DNA from: Bacteroidota bacterium
Lineage (GTDB): Bacteria > Bacteroidota > Bacteroidia > JAADEI01
Assembly: GCA_015490475.1 (NCBI GenBank)
Contig: WFXT01000248.1
Location: 1 to 13,337, forward strand
Direction of reading: 5' to 3'
DNA: 13,337 nt
The notes under the pieces are model-generated. The model searched no databases and was not told where the DNA came from. It worked only from the letters and a program-made list of their open reading frames with translations. Positions 6,652 through 13,337 of this stretch are shown piece after piece (the stretch's first letter is position 1; every line of letters starts with the position of its first letter). The position numbers were made by a program, and so were the translations under genes.

Positions 6652-8211
6652 ATGAGTGCAGTAGTAGTAGGGCTTGGCTTTGTGTTGTTGATTGCAGGAT
6701 ACTTTCTGTATGGCAGGATACTGGAAAAAGTGTTTGGAATTAGAGATGATGAACCTGTGCCTTCTCAAACACATTATGACGGTAAAGATTTTGTGCCTGC
6801 TAAGAACTGGTTTGTACTCTTTGGTCATCATTTTTCTTCAATAGCGGGGGCAGGACCAATAGTGGGTCCTATCCTTGCTGTGTTGTATTGGGGCTGGCTT
6901 CCTGCAGTTATATGGATAGTACTGGGGGCAATTTTCATGGGGGGCGTTCATGATTTTGGGTCCTTAGTAGTTTCTGTCAGGAATCAGGGTAGTACAGTTG
7001 CTGATAATGCAAGCAGGTATATCTCAAAGTTTTCTCGTTTGGCATTTTTGATTTTCGTTTGGTTTGCCCTGATTTTGGTAGTTGCCGTCTTTGCTCATTA
7101 TGCAGCACGGTCTTATGTAGCAGATCCTCATATAGTTATTCCTTCTGCGGGCATAATTCCCGCTGCCTTGATAACGGGATTGCTCTTATACAAATTCAAG
7201 ACATCAATGACTGTCGGAACGCTTGTAGGCTTGCTATTAGTGGGTATTGCGCCGTTTCTTGGAAGCCTTTTCCCAATTGAATTGTCTTATAATATGTGGA
7301 TAGCAATTCTGATGTTATATGCCTTTCTGGCTGCTGTCCTGCCAGTTCAATACTTATTACAACCTCGTGATTATTTATCTTCTTTCTTGCTCTTTGCAGG
7401 ACTGGCACTTCTCCTGTTTGGAACACTTATTATTCCTCATGACTTTCATCTTCCTGCTTTGCAATTCAATTCTTCTCCTCCCTTATTCCCATTTTTGTTT
7501 GTTACCATTGCCTGTGGTGCCATTTCAGGCTTTCATTCCCTAATAAATTCAGGAACTACAGCGCGCCAACTGCCCGCAATGAAATACTCACGCAGGATTT
7601 CTTATGGTGCTATGTTACTGGAAGGTTTACTTGCCCTGCTTGTCGTCGCTTCCGTCGCTTCACTGGCTTCTGGACATGATGCCTCTAATCCAATTGGCAC
7701 ATTTGCTACAGGGGTTGGTAATGCTGTCCCTTTTGCAAAAGAATGGGCTCCCTTCTTTGCAGTGCTTGTTTTGAATACTTTCATTTTAACAACCCTTGAT
7801 ACAGCCACCCGAATAGCACGATATATAACTTTTGAATTAACAGGATTACGAAATAGATATTTTGCTACACTACTTGTTGTAGTCATAGCTACACTAATCC
7901 TTTTATCGGGACAGGCAGACAGGCTATGGACAGTGTTCGGGTCTGCTAATCAACTCATGGCGGCACTGGCGTTATTAGTTATAACAGCATGGCTATTTAA
8001 ATTGGGTGCTAAATATCTCATTGCCTTAGTTCCTGCAATTTTTATGCTCATAGTTACTATATCAGCACTGATACTCCAACTGTTGGACTTCCTCAGGGCA
8101 GAACAGACAAATATTCCTGCTATTGTTTTCGCTATTGTTATGGTTGTTCTGGCTATTTCAATGACTATTGATGCCCTCTATAGGCTAATGCGTGTTAAGA
8201 AGCCTTCTTAG
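6652..8211 (+). CDS. cstA: CstA-family transporter (carbon starvation protein A)
   Basis: A polytopic inner-membrane carrier of the CstA family, whose studied members take up peptides or pyruvate when carbon is short. From the ATG at 6652 it has 519 residues and well over ten hydrophobic segments. Family motifs seen: FGHHFSSIAGAGPIVGP near residues 57-73, GAIFMGGVHDF, LPVQYLLQPRDYLSSF near 230-245, SGFHSLINSGTT near 292-303, and NTFILTTLDTATRIARY near 375-391, close to the C-terminal CstA region. It is shorter than E. coli CstA (about 700 residues), like the compact versions in many other bacteria. An in-frame TTG at 6604 would add 16 polar residues reaching back into ccmB and is rejected. 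No Shine-Dalgarno sequence is evident. The end overlaps rluB tail to tail by 17 nt. The substrate is not decidable from sequence. Confidence 0.92.
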   Translation: MSAVVVGLGFVLLIAGYFLYGRILEKVFGIRDDEPVPSQTHYDGKDFVPAKNWFVLFGHHFSSIAGAGPIVGPILAVLYWGWLPAVIWIVLGAIFMGGVHDFGSLVVSVRNQGSTVADNASRYISKFSRLAFLIFVWFALILVVAVFAHYAARSYVADPHIVIPSAGIIPAALITGLLLYKFKTSMTVGTLVGLLLVGIAPFLGSLFPIELSYNMWIAILMLYAFLAAVLPVQYLLQPRDYLSSFLLFAGLALLLFGTLIIPHDFHLPALQFNSSPPLFPFLFVTIACGAISGFHSLINSGTTARQLPAMKYSRRISYGAMLLEGLLALLVVASVASLASGHDASNPIGTFATGVGNAVPFAKEWAPFFAVLVLNTFILTTLDTATRIARYITFELTGLRNRYFATLLVVVIATLILLSGQADRLWTVFGSANQLMAALALLVITAWLFKLGAKYLIALVPAIFMLIVTISALILQLLDFLRAEQTNIPAIVFAIVMVVLAISMTIDALYRLMRVKKPS

Positions 8212-9022
8212 AAGATAATTTCCTGTTTTTTTGAAATTTCTGAGGTCTATTGGGTTTAGGGGCGTCTGGTGGTATCTCACCTCTTGAAGGATGCCATTTT
8301 AGACCTGTTATATTATACAAATGCCTTACTTCCCTTTTATATAGATACCTCCATTGTCCTGGCTTTAAGCCTTGCCTTTTTAAACCTGCAAAACTAATCC
8401 TGTTTAGTTTCTTGACTTTGTATCCCAATTGGTCAAAAAGCCTTCTTATAACACGGTTTTTGCCAGAGTGTAAACGTAAATATATTACTTTTCTTGACTC
8501 ATCTTCATATCTGGCTTCATCAACGGTAGTGATTTCTTCTTCTCCCTTTAGTTTTATTCCCTCAACCAATTTGATGAGGTCTTTTTTGGTCACAGGTTTG
8601 TCAAGTGTGGCAATGTATTCTTTGGGAATATTATAGGATGGATGGATCAGTCTGTTTGCCAGTTCGCCGTCGTTAGTAAGCAATAGCACACCTGTGGTAT
8701 TCCTGTCCAGTCTGCCCACTGGAAAAACTATATTGCGTAATTCTTCGGGCAAGAGGTCCATAACTGTCTTTCTGCCTTTTTCATCACTACGTGTAGTAAT
8801 CACGTCCTTGGGCTTGTTGAGAAGAATGTAGTAATAGGCTGGCGTATATGTAACTTCTTGGTCGTCAACAAACACTTTGTCTTTTACAGGGTCTACTTTG
8901 TCTCCGGGTACAGCAATTCGGTCATTAATTCTTATTCTTCCTGCCTTTATTAATTCATCTGCTTTTCGGCGTGATGCTACGCCAGCCATTGATAGAAATT
9001 TGTTAATACGTATCTTGGACAT
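8195..9022 (-). CDS. rluB: Ribosomal large-subunit pseudouridine synthase, RsuA/RluB family
   Basis: It isomerises a uridine in 23S rRNA to pseudouridine during ribosome assembly. The 275 residues show an S4 RNA-binding domain at the start (RINKFLSMAGVASRRKADELI, about 5-25, with the following turn), then the catalytic domain: YILLNKPKDVITT, GRLDRNTTGVLLLTNDG with catalytic Asp106, and the later KNRVIRRLFDQLGYKV that lines the RNA site. A basic, Pro/Lys/Arg-rich tail of roughly 35 residues follows the domain, as often seen in RluB. RluB is favoured over RsuA by the tail and the RVIRRLF segment, but the exact target base is inferred. It lies 8 nt after the OmpA-like gene and its TAA sits within the end of cstA. 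Confidence 0.92.
   Translation of the reverse strand: MSKIRINKFLSMAGVASRRKADELIKAGRIRINDRIAVPGDKVDPVKDKVFVDDQEVTYTPAYYYILLNKPKDVITTRSDEKGRKTVMDLLPEELRNIVFPVGRLDRNTTGVLLLTNDGELANRLIHPSYNIPKEYIATLDKPVTKKDLIKLVEGIKLKGEEEITTVDEARYEDESRKVIYLRLHSGKNRVIRRLFDQLGYKVKKLNRISFAGLKRQGLKPGQWRYLYKREVRHLYNITGLKWHPSRGEIPPDAPKPNRPQKFQKNRKLSSKKAS
8196..8210. repeat. Perfect palindrome over the convergent stop codons of cstA and rluB
   Basis: TAAGAAG and CTTCTTA flank a single C, giving seven perfectly paired positions per arm. The rluB stop (8195-8197) and the cstA stop (8209-8211) sit at its two edges. A folded hairpin would have about five pairs and few GC pairs and lacks a convincing U-tract, so use as a bidirectional terminator is only a possibility. 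Confidence 0.35.
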
Positions 9023-9030
9023 ATCTTGTC

Positions 9031-9717
9031 TTATTTTCTTATTACTCTTATTTCCACTCGTCGGTTTTTAGCCCGGCCTTCTTCCGTTCCGTTGTCAGCA
9101 ATCGGTTGCGTTTCACCATACCCACGTGCATAAAGCCTATGTGGGGAAATTCCTTTTTTAATGAGGTATTGCCTGACAGCCTCAGCACGTCTTCTGCTTA
9201 AACTCAAATTATATTCAGCAGAACCAATGCTATCAGTGTGTCCTGCAATTTCCACTATCATGTTTGGATTTTCTTTAAGCCACTGGACTACTGAATCCAG
9301 AATGGGATAAGATTCAGGTTTTATTATCGCTTTGTCAAACTCAAAGTGAATATCTGGTAGAATTATAATCTCTTTGTAAAGAGTGTCCATAATAATCTGC
9401 AAGTTCATTTCCAATTCTATGTCTTGACCATATTCTTTTAAGGATAATATGTTGTTAAAAGAGACTCTTTGTCCATATAATTCTGCAAAAATCTTGTAAG
9501 TGTTGCCCTGTGGCAATTTTGTTGTGAAAAGTCCGGAAGTGTCTGTAATAGCAATAATTGAATCACTTTTATGTAGCGGTTTAAAAATTACGCGTATGTG
9601 CGTCAGGGGGGCTCCCCTGCCGTCAGTCAAAGAGCCATTAACCTTTGCAATCTGACCCTTTACTTCACAAATGACAACAAATAGTAATGCCAGAAGCCCT
9701 TTAGTTAAGTTCGTCAT
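9031..9717 (-). CDS. OmpA-family envelope protein with N-terminal regulatory-like beta domain
   Basis: A probable outer-membrane or periplasmic protein that anchors to peptidoglycan. From the ATG at 9717 it has 228 residues: a signal peptide with hydrophobic LLALLFVVI and likely cleavage after VKG (about residue 21), a carboxypeptidase-regulatory-like beta-sandwich (about 22-105: VNGSLTDGRGAPL, ITDTSGLFTTKLPQG), then an OmpA C-terminal domain (about 122-226). The latter shows FEFDKAIIKPES, GHTDSIGSAEYNLSLSRRRA with Asp162 and Arg177 at the peptide-binding positions, GYGETQP and GRAKNRRVEI. This two-domain order is common in Bacteroidota. ATGs at 9732 and 9735 are alternative starts that keep the signal peptide. 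The start overlaps the acidic-protein gene by 17 nt (more with the upstream ATGs), and rluB follows after 8 nt. Confidence 0.88.
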   Translation of the reverse strand: MTNLTKGLLALLFVVICEVKGQIAKVNGSLTDGRGAPLTHIRVIFKPLHKSDSIIAITDTSGLFTTKLPQGNTYKIFAELYGQRVSFNNILSLKEYGQDIELEMNLQIIMDTLYKEIIILPDIHFEFDKAIIKPESYPILDSVVQWLKENPNMIVEIAGHTDSIGSAEYNLSLSRRRAEAVRQYLIKKGISPHRLYARGYGETQPIADNGTEEGRAKNRRVEIRVIRK

Positions 9718-10117
9718 CTGGTTCAATCTCATCATCTTCAAAAAAGTCATCGTCATCTAAATCTCCCTCAACTTCAATGTCGTCAACGATTTCCAGCCAA
9801 TCTTTTAATAGTTCATTGTCTTCAAGTTCCATGTCTTCATCATCCCAAATAAAGTCATCTTCGTGGATGAGGTCTAAATCATCCATTTCATCGGTCTCAT
9901 CTATTGGAATTTCATCGGCAGACTCCATTTCTTCAAGAAGTTCAAGCAATTCATCAAGGTCAATAATCTCAAGGTCGTCATCTAAGTCTTCTGGCTCTTC
10001 CTCATCAAAAAAACGACTTTCCAGCTCATCCATATTAAGCAGTTCATCATCGTTGATAGGCATGAACTCATCATCTGGAAGCCACTTATCCTCCTCGGAA
10101 TGATTCTTTTTTGTCAT
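9701..10117 (-). CDS. Extremely acidic hypothetical protein
   Basis: The 138-residue product is about half Asp plus Glu (37 D and 31 E by hand count) against only four Lys and one Arg, so its net charge is near -60. There is no signal peptide or membrane segment. Hydrophobic residues are spaced in short clusters such as IIDLDELLELLEEME (about 51-65), with Trp and Phe islands (FIWDDEDMELED, DWLEIVDDIEVE), so it is not a plain acidic linker but could fold or bind as amphipathic helices. I do not recognise a family. DNA mimicry, cation or basic-protein binding, or ribosome/chaperone interaction are guesses only. It lies 60 nt after the DUF1641 gene and overlaps the OmpA-like gene. A weak AAAGAG precedes the ATG. 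The reading is supported by its operon fit and lack of any other plausible frame. Confidence 0.75.
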   Translation of the reverse strand: MTKKNHSEEDKWLPDDEFMPINDDELLNMDELESRFFDEEEPEDLDDDLEIIDLDELLELLEEMESADEIPIDETDEMDDLDLIHEDDFIWDDEDMELEDNELLKDWLEIVDDIEVEGDLDDDDFFEDDEIEPDDELN

Positions 10118-10177
10118 AAAAAATCTCTTTGCTAATAATAATGGTTAAAACTCCAATATGGTTCACTATGGCTGAAA

Positions 10178-10678
10178 TTATTCTTTGATGGGTATTCCAC
10201 GTTTGCTACGCTCTTCCCTCATTTTGGCAAATTGCTTCTCCATCATGTCCATCATCTTCTTAAACTGTTCAGCGGATGTATTTATTGATGCACCAAAGGC
10301 TTTTAGGAAAATGAAAATCATGGCTAATGCCCTCTGAACATCAGGGTCCCGCATGTATTTAAGCATCTTACCAAATGTAGCACGGGGTGGGTCTGTCATT
10401 TTCTCAGGGGTCATTTCTTCAGACAAAGCATTAATGAAGTTATTCATCATGACAGAAAAGATAGTAGGATTAATTACTTCCAGAATGTGTAACATAAACG
10501 ATATGTTAGCTCCAATTTTGAGAATTCTGGGTTCTGCAAGATATGATATTGCCTTAGGGCTCAATTCTGACAATTGCTCCAGCAGATCAATTATGCCGTT
10601 CTCATGAAGTTTGACGGCTAAGTCTGCCAGTCGTTTGAGGGCTTCCTCTTGTCTTGGTGTAAGTTTTTCTGACTTCAT
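10178..10678 (-). CDS. DUF1641 family protein
   Basis: A 166-residue, largely helical protein of the DUF1641 type. Seen: a long N-terminal helix (RQEEALKRLADLAVKLHENG), the family-like sequence IIDLLEQLSELSPKAISYLAEP, two hydrophobic helices around ISFMLHILEVINPTIFSVMM, then MLKYMRDPDVQRALAMIFIFLKAFG, where the DPDVQRAL-plus-helix segment is the clearest hallmark. A Met/Lys-rich helix and a basic tail close the protein. No catalytic residues are evident; members often sit beside sulfide:quinone-oxidoreductase-like or formate-dehydrogenase genes and may be accessory subunits, though the function is not settled. Here it follows the SQR-like gene by 29 nt on the same strand, fitting that association. 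The ATG at 10678 has a weak GAGAAG upstream. Confidence 0.82.
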   Translation of the reverse strand: MKSEKLTPRQEEALKRLADLAVKLHENGIIDLLEQLSELSPKAISYLAEPRILKIGANISFMLHILEVINPTIFSVMMNNFINALSEEMTPEKMTDPPRATFGKMLKYMRDPDVQRALAMIFIFLKAFGASINTSAEQFKKMMDMMEKQFAKMREERSKRGIPIKE

Positions 10679-10707
10679 GGCTTCTCAATTTTCAAGGGTT
10701 AACAGTC

Positions 10708-11877
10708 TCACTTTGTTAGGTAATTAGCGAACCACATTGCTTCAAAAGCTTCCTTCACAAGCCTTATTTCCTTTCCTCTGCCTAACACTCCGCAAGTGGG
10801 CGGTCCCGAAAGGTCTTTGTAAACCTTAGTAAATTCACACATCGGCAAAACAGCGTCGTCTCCAAAATCCATAATGCACATAGCCACAGGGGTGAAGCTC
10901 TCTCCTACATATCCTCCTATTATCTCTACTGCTATTTGATTGGCAACGAATTCTGCCTGAAAGTGTGCTACAACACCAGCAGGGGGCAGATTAATCGCAG
11001 GATTAACAATGTCGCCAATTATGAACACATCGGAATACTTAATGTGCCTAAAAGTTTCAGGGTCCACTGCAGGGAAATCATTGCCATTACTTAAATTACT
11101 GCTTGCTACGACAGAGTTAGGCTTGTGGGCAGGTGGCATTATAAGTAAATCATAGGACAGACTTCTACCATCCTTGGCATACACTTTCTTTTCTTGTGGC
11201 TCTATGCGTTCAAATTCAAAGTTGCCAACAAATTTGACTCCTTTGTTATTCAAAATTTCAGCAATCACTGTGCTAATAGCAGGTCCCATATTTGATAATG
11301 GTCCGGGCGTCAGGTGAAAGATGGTTATTTCTGTGTTATCTCTTATTCCTTTGGCTCTGAGCATAAAATCAAGTTGACCAGCTATTTCAAATGGTGCAGG
11401 TGGGCATCTGTAATACATGCCCTGAACTCCAATTAGGATTTTACCTCCTGTAAAGTTCTTTAACGCCCTTCGCAAATTCATAGCTCCTTGCAAGCTCCAT
11501 GGATGATGTGCCTCCTCTTTATAGTGCTTTATTTTATCAATATCTAATTCTGCTCCAAGAGAGACCACGAGAAAGTCATAAGTAAAAACGCCTTCTGAAG
11601 TCTTGACCTCTTTTTTATCTGGGTCAATGCTTTCAATAATTGCATTTACATATCTTATGCCCTTCTTTTCCAATAGTGATAAGGGTCTTCTGATTTCATC
11701 AGGTTCACGATAGCCTAATGCTACCCACGGATAACTTGGCATAAATTCATGATATTGATTTTTGTCAATTAATGTTATCTCTGGTTTATTACTTCTGTTT
11801 TTGAAAATGTGATAGAGGGAATTTGCAGTTACTAATCCCCCACTTCCGCCTCCTAAGATTAGAATTTTAGCACTCAT
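10708..11877 (-). CDS. sqr: Sulfide:quinone oxidoreductase-like FAD flavoprotein
   Basis: A 389-residue two-dinucleotide-fold flavoprotein that would oxidise sulfide and pass electrons to membrane quinone. Seen: FAD-binding ILILGGGSGGLVTAN (5-19), the acidic strand end TLIDKN (35-40), MPSYPWVALGY, DFLVVSLGAELD (101-112), the active-site segment YYRCPPAPFE with Cys158, the second FAD motif VFIIGDIV (284-291) and a Pro-rich quinone-side region NLPPAGVVAHFQAE. Further cysteines at 334, 347 and 362 include a plausible partner for the Cys158 sulfur bridge (Cys347 by rough position). The C-terminus carries a hydrophobic helix-like AFEAMWFANYLTK that could touch the membrane. AAAGGAG stands immediately before the ATG at 11877. 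A related flavocytochrome-c-type or other reductase activity cannot be excluded. It heads the run with the DUF1641 gene. Confidence 0.82.
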   Translation of the reverse strand: MSAKILILGGGSGGLVTANSLYHIFKNRSNKPEITLIDKNQYHEFMPSYPWVALGYREPDEIRRPLSLLEKKGIRYVNAIIESIDPDKKEVKTSEGVFTYDFLVVSLGAELDIDKIKHYKEEAHHPWSLQGAMNLRRALKNFTGGKILIGVQGMYYRCPPAPFEIAGQLDFMLRAKGIRDNTEITIFHLTPGPLSNMGPAISTVIAEILNNKGVKFVGNFEFERIEPQEKKVYAKDGRSLSYDLLIMPPAHKPNSVVASSNLSNGNDFPAVDPETFRHIKYSDVFIIGDIVNPAINLPPAGVVAHFQAEFVANQIAVEIIGGYVGESFTPVAMCIMDFGDDAVLPMCEFTKVYKDLSGPPTCGVLGRGKEIRLVKEAFEAMWFANYLTK

Positions 11878-11924
11878 GGCTCCTTTATTTTCTGATTCTA
11901 ATTAAGGGCAAAAATTTGTAAACT

Positions 11925-11954
11925 TTTATGACATGGGTCAGCAAGTGTTTTCAA
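11925..11954 (-). promoter_or_regulatory. Candidate promoter of the SQR-like operon
   Basis: On the minus strand TTGAAA (11954-11949) is followed after 18 nt by CATAAA (11930-11925), a partial sigma-70-type promoter. Transcription would begin about 40 nt before the ATG at 11877, leaving room for the AAGGAG ribosome-binding site. The -35-like box lies within the 18-bp palindrome described separately. Confidence 0.35.
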
Positions 11955-11965
11955 ATCTTTGAAAA
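11948..11965. promoter_or_regulatory. 18-bp palindrome, candidate operator
   Basis: TTTTCAAA and TTTGAAAA form perfect inverted 8-bp arms around a 2-bp TC spacer. It lies in the divergent region between the SQR-like gene and the propeller gene and overlaps the -35-like box of the SQR-side promoter, which is where a dimeric repressor or redox/sulfide sensor would bind. The identity of any regulator is unknown; none is encoded in the window. Confidence 0.4.
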
Positions 11966-11993
11966 ACGTGGAATTCTCTTATCTCTTGTTGTT

Positions 11994-12024
11994 TTGTAAC
12001 CTTTTATTAAAAAATCCGTATAAC
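11994..12024 (+). promoter_or_regulatory. Candidate promoter of the propeller gene
   Basis: TTGTAA (11994-11999) and TATAAC (12019-12024) are spaced by 19 nt, a little longer than ideal. Transcription would begin roughly 20 nt before the ATG at 12051. The stretch is AT-rich, so chance is likely enough to keep the confidence low. Confidence 0.25.
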
Positions 12025-12050
12025 AATAGTGAACCCGTAAAATTTCCGCC

Positions 12051-13337
12051 ATGTACCTGAGAACTTTACTGTTAGCTTTAATATTTTCATTGGCATATGG
12101 TCAAGTGGGCTGGTTGCAGGTGTATGGCGGACTAAATAATGATGAGTTCACTTCCATTGATATTCAGAACAATATTCTTGCAGTTGGTGGTATTACTGAC
12201 TCATGGGGTGCTGGCTTGCAGGATGGTTGGCTCCTAAGGGTTGACCCACTTACAGGCAACATCATCTGGTCCAAGACATGGGGTTATAGTACTGACGAAT
12301 GGATTTATGATGTTGCCGTTCATTCAAATGGTACAATTGTATATAGCGGTGAAGGTTTTAGGGATGGTTGGAATGATGTATTTCTTGCTGGAGTTGATGC
12401 AACGGGAACTTTATTGTGGACTCAACTATTACCTCATGGTCTAGCAGACGATGTCTGGCACATCTATGTGGAAGAATTTGTTGGGGACACTCTGGTAGTG
12501 TGGGGTGATATTGATGCAGTGTTTTTCTGGGATATAGGTGTATGGGACGGCTACTATTTCAAAATAACAACATCTGGTACTATTGTAAATCAATACTTAT
12601 ATGGTGGTGTTTTAAGTAATGAAGGTACTCACGATATGGTGTGGCAACCCAATCAGATTAGGTATTTACTCAATTGGTCGTTCAATATAGGAGCTGGTAG
12701 CAGTGATTTCTTGGTGGCTAAAATTGACCCTTCAGGAAATCCAGTATGGGAGAGAACATACGGAACAGGTGCTACCGAAGTCCCATGGGCAATATTCGTG
12801 TATTCAGACTATTTGTTACTTGTTGGATGGATGGACCCGGGGTATGTGGGCAATAGAGACATTCTGGTGATGCGGGTTGACACATTTGGTAATTTTCAAT
12901 GGGGAATGGTCTATGGAACTGTTAGTGATGAACAAATTAACTCTGCCCAGAGGATGGCTGATGGAACAATTGTCCTTGCCGGATGGACCACAACATCTAA
13001 CGGGGATGATGACGCTATTCTCATCTTTTTGGATTCGCTGGGACAACTAAGAAAAGCAGTTGCTGTTGGGGACACAGGAGACGAACGCTTTGTTGACGTG
13101 GCGGTTGATGGAACATCTGTATATGCAAGCGGATGGACTACTTCATGGGGTGCCCTTGGCAGAGACGGAGTAATCGTACGTACAGACACGTCCGGCTATG
13201 TTCCCTGTTATTGGCGGGAATTAGCCTTTGACTCAGCACTGTATTTTCCTATTGTACTAAATCAAGCCTTGTTCCACATATCGCGAGGGTGGAATCAGGT
13301 TAGTGGACCCGATGTGCTGGATAACACACCACAAAGT
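12051..13337 (+). CDS. Secreted seven-repeat beta-propeller-like protein (3' end beyond window)
   Basis: The frame is open from the ATG at 12051 to the window edge (429 codons, no stop). The start is supported by a clear signal peptide: MYLRTLLLALIFSLAYG followed by Gln. After it come seven repeats with a core like D-x-x-L-x-x-hydrophobic-D-x-x-G-N-x-x-W and a preceding valine-Ala-Gly-Trp strand: cores at about residues 58, 108, 166, 218, 269, 320 and 371, mostly 51 apart. Examples are SDFLVAKIDPSGNPVW (218-233) and RDILVMRVDTFGNFQW (269-284). This pattern fits a seven-bladed propeller of the kind found in large surface proteins of Bacteroidota and relatives. Past residue 383 a non-repeat region with a lone Cys386 begins. 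A C-terminal sorting domain (such as a type IX signal) may follow, but it is outside the window. The ligand is unknown. Confidence 0.85.
   Translation, partial: MYLRTLLLALIFSLAYGQVGWLQVYGGLNNDEFTSIDIQNNILAVGGITDSWGAGLQDGWLLRVDPLTGNIIWSKTWGYSTDEWIYDVAVHSNGTIVYSGEGFRDGWNDVFLAGVDATGTLLWTQLLPHGLADDVWHIYVEEFVGDTLVVWGDIDAVFFWDIGVWDGYYFKITTSGTIVNQYLYGGVLSNEGTHDMVWQPNQIRYLLNWSFNIGAGSSDFLVAKIDPSGNPVWERTYGTGATEVPWAIFVYSDYLLLVGWMDPGYVGNRDILVMRVDTFGNFQWGMVYGTVSDEQINSAQRMADGTIVLAGWTTTSNGDDDAILIFLDSLGQLRKAVAVGDTGDERFVDVAVDGTSVYASGWTTSWGALGRDGVIVRTDTSGYVPCYWRELAFDSALYFPIVLNQALFHISRGWNQVSGPDVLDNTPQS

Noticed and set aside
9777..10103. A long serine-rich reading frame on the + strand
   Set aside because: It is the antisense of the Asp/Glu codons of the acidic gene: GAT and GAA/GAG runs read as TCA/TCT/TTC-type codons on the other strand. 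It has no ribosome-binding site or family resemblance.
12816..13189. Minus-strand reading frames opposite the propeller gene
   Set aside because: The + strand frame is continuous with a signal peptide and seven repeats; the antisense frames are low-complexity shadows without recognisable domains.
1..13337. CRISPR array, defence island, prophage or transposon
   Set aside because: No regularly spaced repeats, transposase, integrase, nuclease or phage structural gene is visible; gene content is metabolic, envelope and housekeeping.

Overview
The window looks like chromosomal DNA of a bacterium from the Bacteroidota/FCB group or a near relative. This is inferred from an OmpA protein fused to a carboxypeptidase-regulatory-like domain, a secreted propeller protein of a style common in that group, weak Shine-Dalgarno use, tight gene packing with overlaps, and moderately AT-rich DNA (judged by eye). 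A sulfide:quinone-oxidoreductase-like flavoprotein next to a DUF1641 gene suggests sulfur chemistry. Species cannot be named from the sequence alone. No RNA gene, CRISPR array, insertion sequence or integrase is visible.

Left part (1-3600): the tail of an unrecognised + strand gene meets, tail to tail, a minus-strand operon. That operon runs glutaryl-CoA-dehydrogenase-like enzyme, then an eight-TPR lipoprotein, then a cysteine desulfurase. Its genes are interlocked: the lipoprotein starts 59 nt inside the dehydrogenase gene, and the desulfurase starts on an ATGA overlap. Positions 3602-4099 hold a decayed reading frame with three in-frame stops.

Middle (4141-8211): a minus-strand group ccmB, ahcY and a TerB-like gene diverges from cstA on the + strand across only 39 bp, which carry an 8-bp direct repeat. 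AhcY removes the S-adenosylhomocysteine left by methyltransferases. CcmB is an inner-membrane part of a cytochrome c maturation or related ABC exporter. CstA is a peptide/pyruvate-type transporter.

Right part (8195-11877): a second minus-strand run reads SQR-like flavoprotein, DUF1641 protein, an extremely acidic 138-residue protein (about half Asp+Glu), an OmpA-like envelope protein, and the pseudouridine synthase RluB. RluB overlaps the end of cstA tail to tail inside a palindrome. The run is headed by a 173-bp divergent region with an 18-bp palindrome over a candidate promoter. On the other side, a + strand gene (12051 to the window edge, incomplete) encodes a secreted protein with seven repeats of about 51 residues, most likely a seven-bladed beta-propeller.

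No clear novel defence or mobile system was found. The items most worth following up are the acidic protein, the SQR/DUF1641/palindrome arrangement, the propeller protein, the decayed gene and the gene-overlap architecture.
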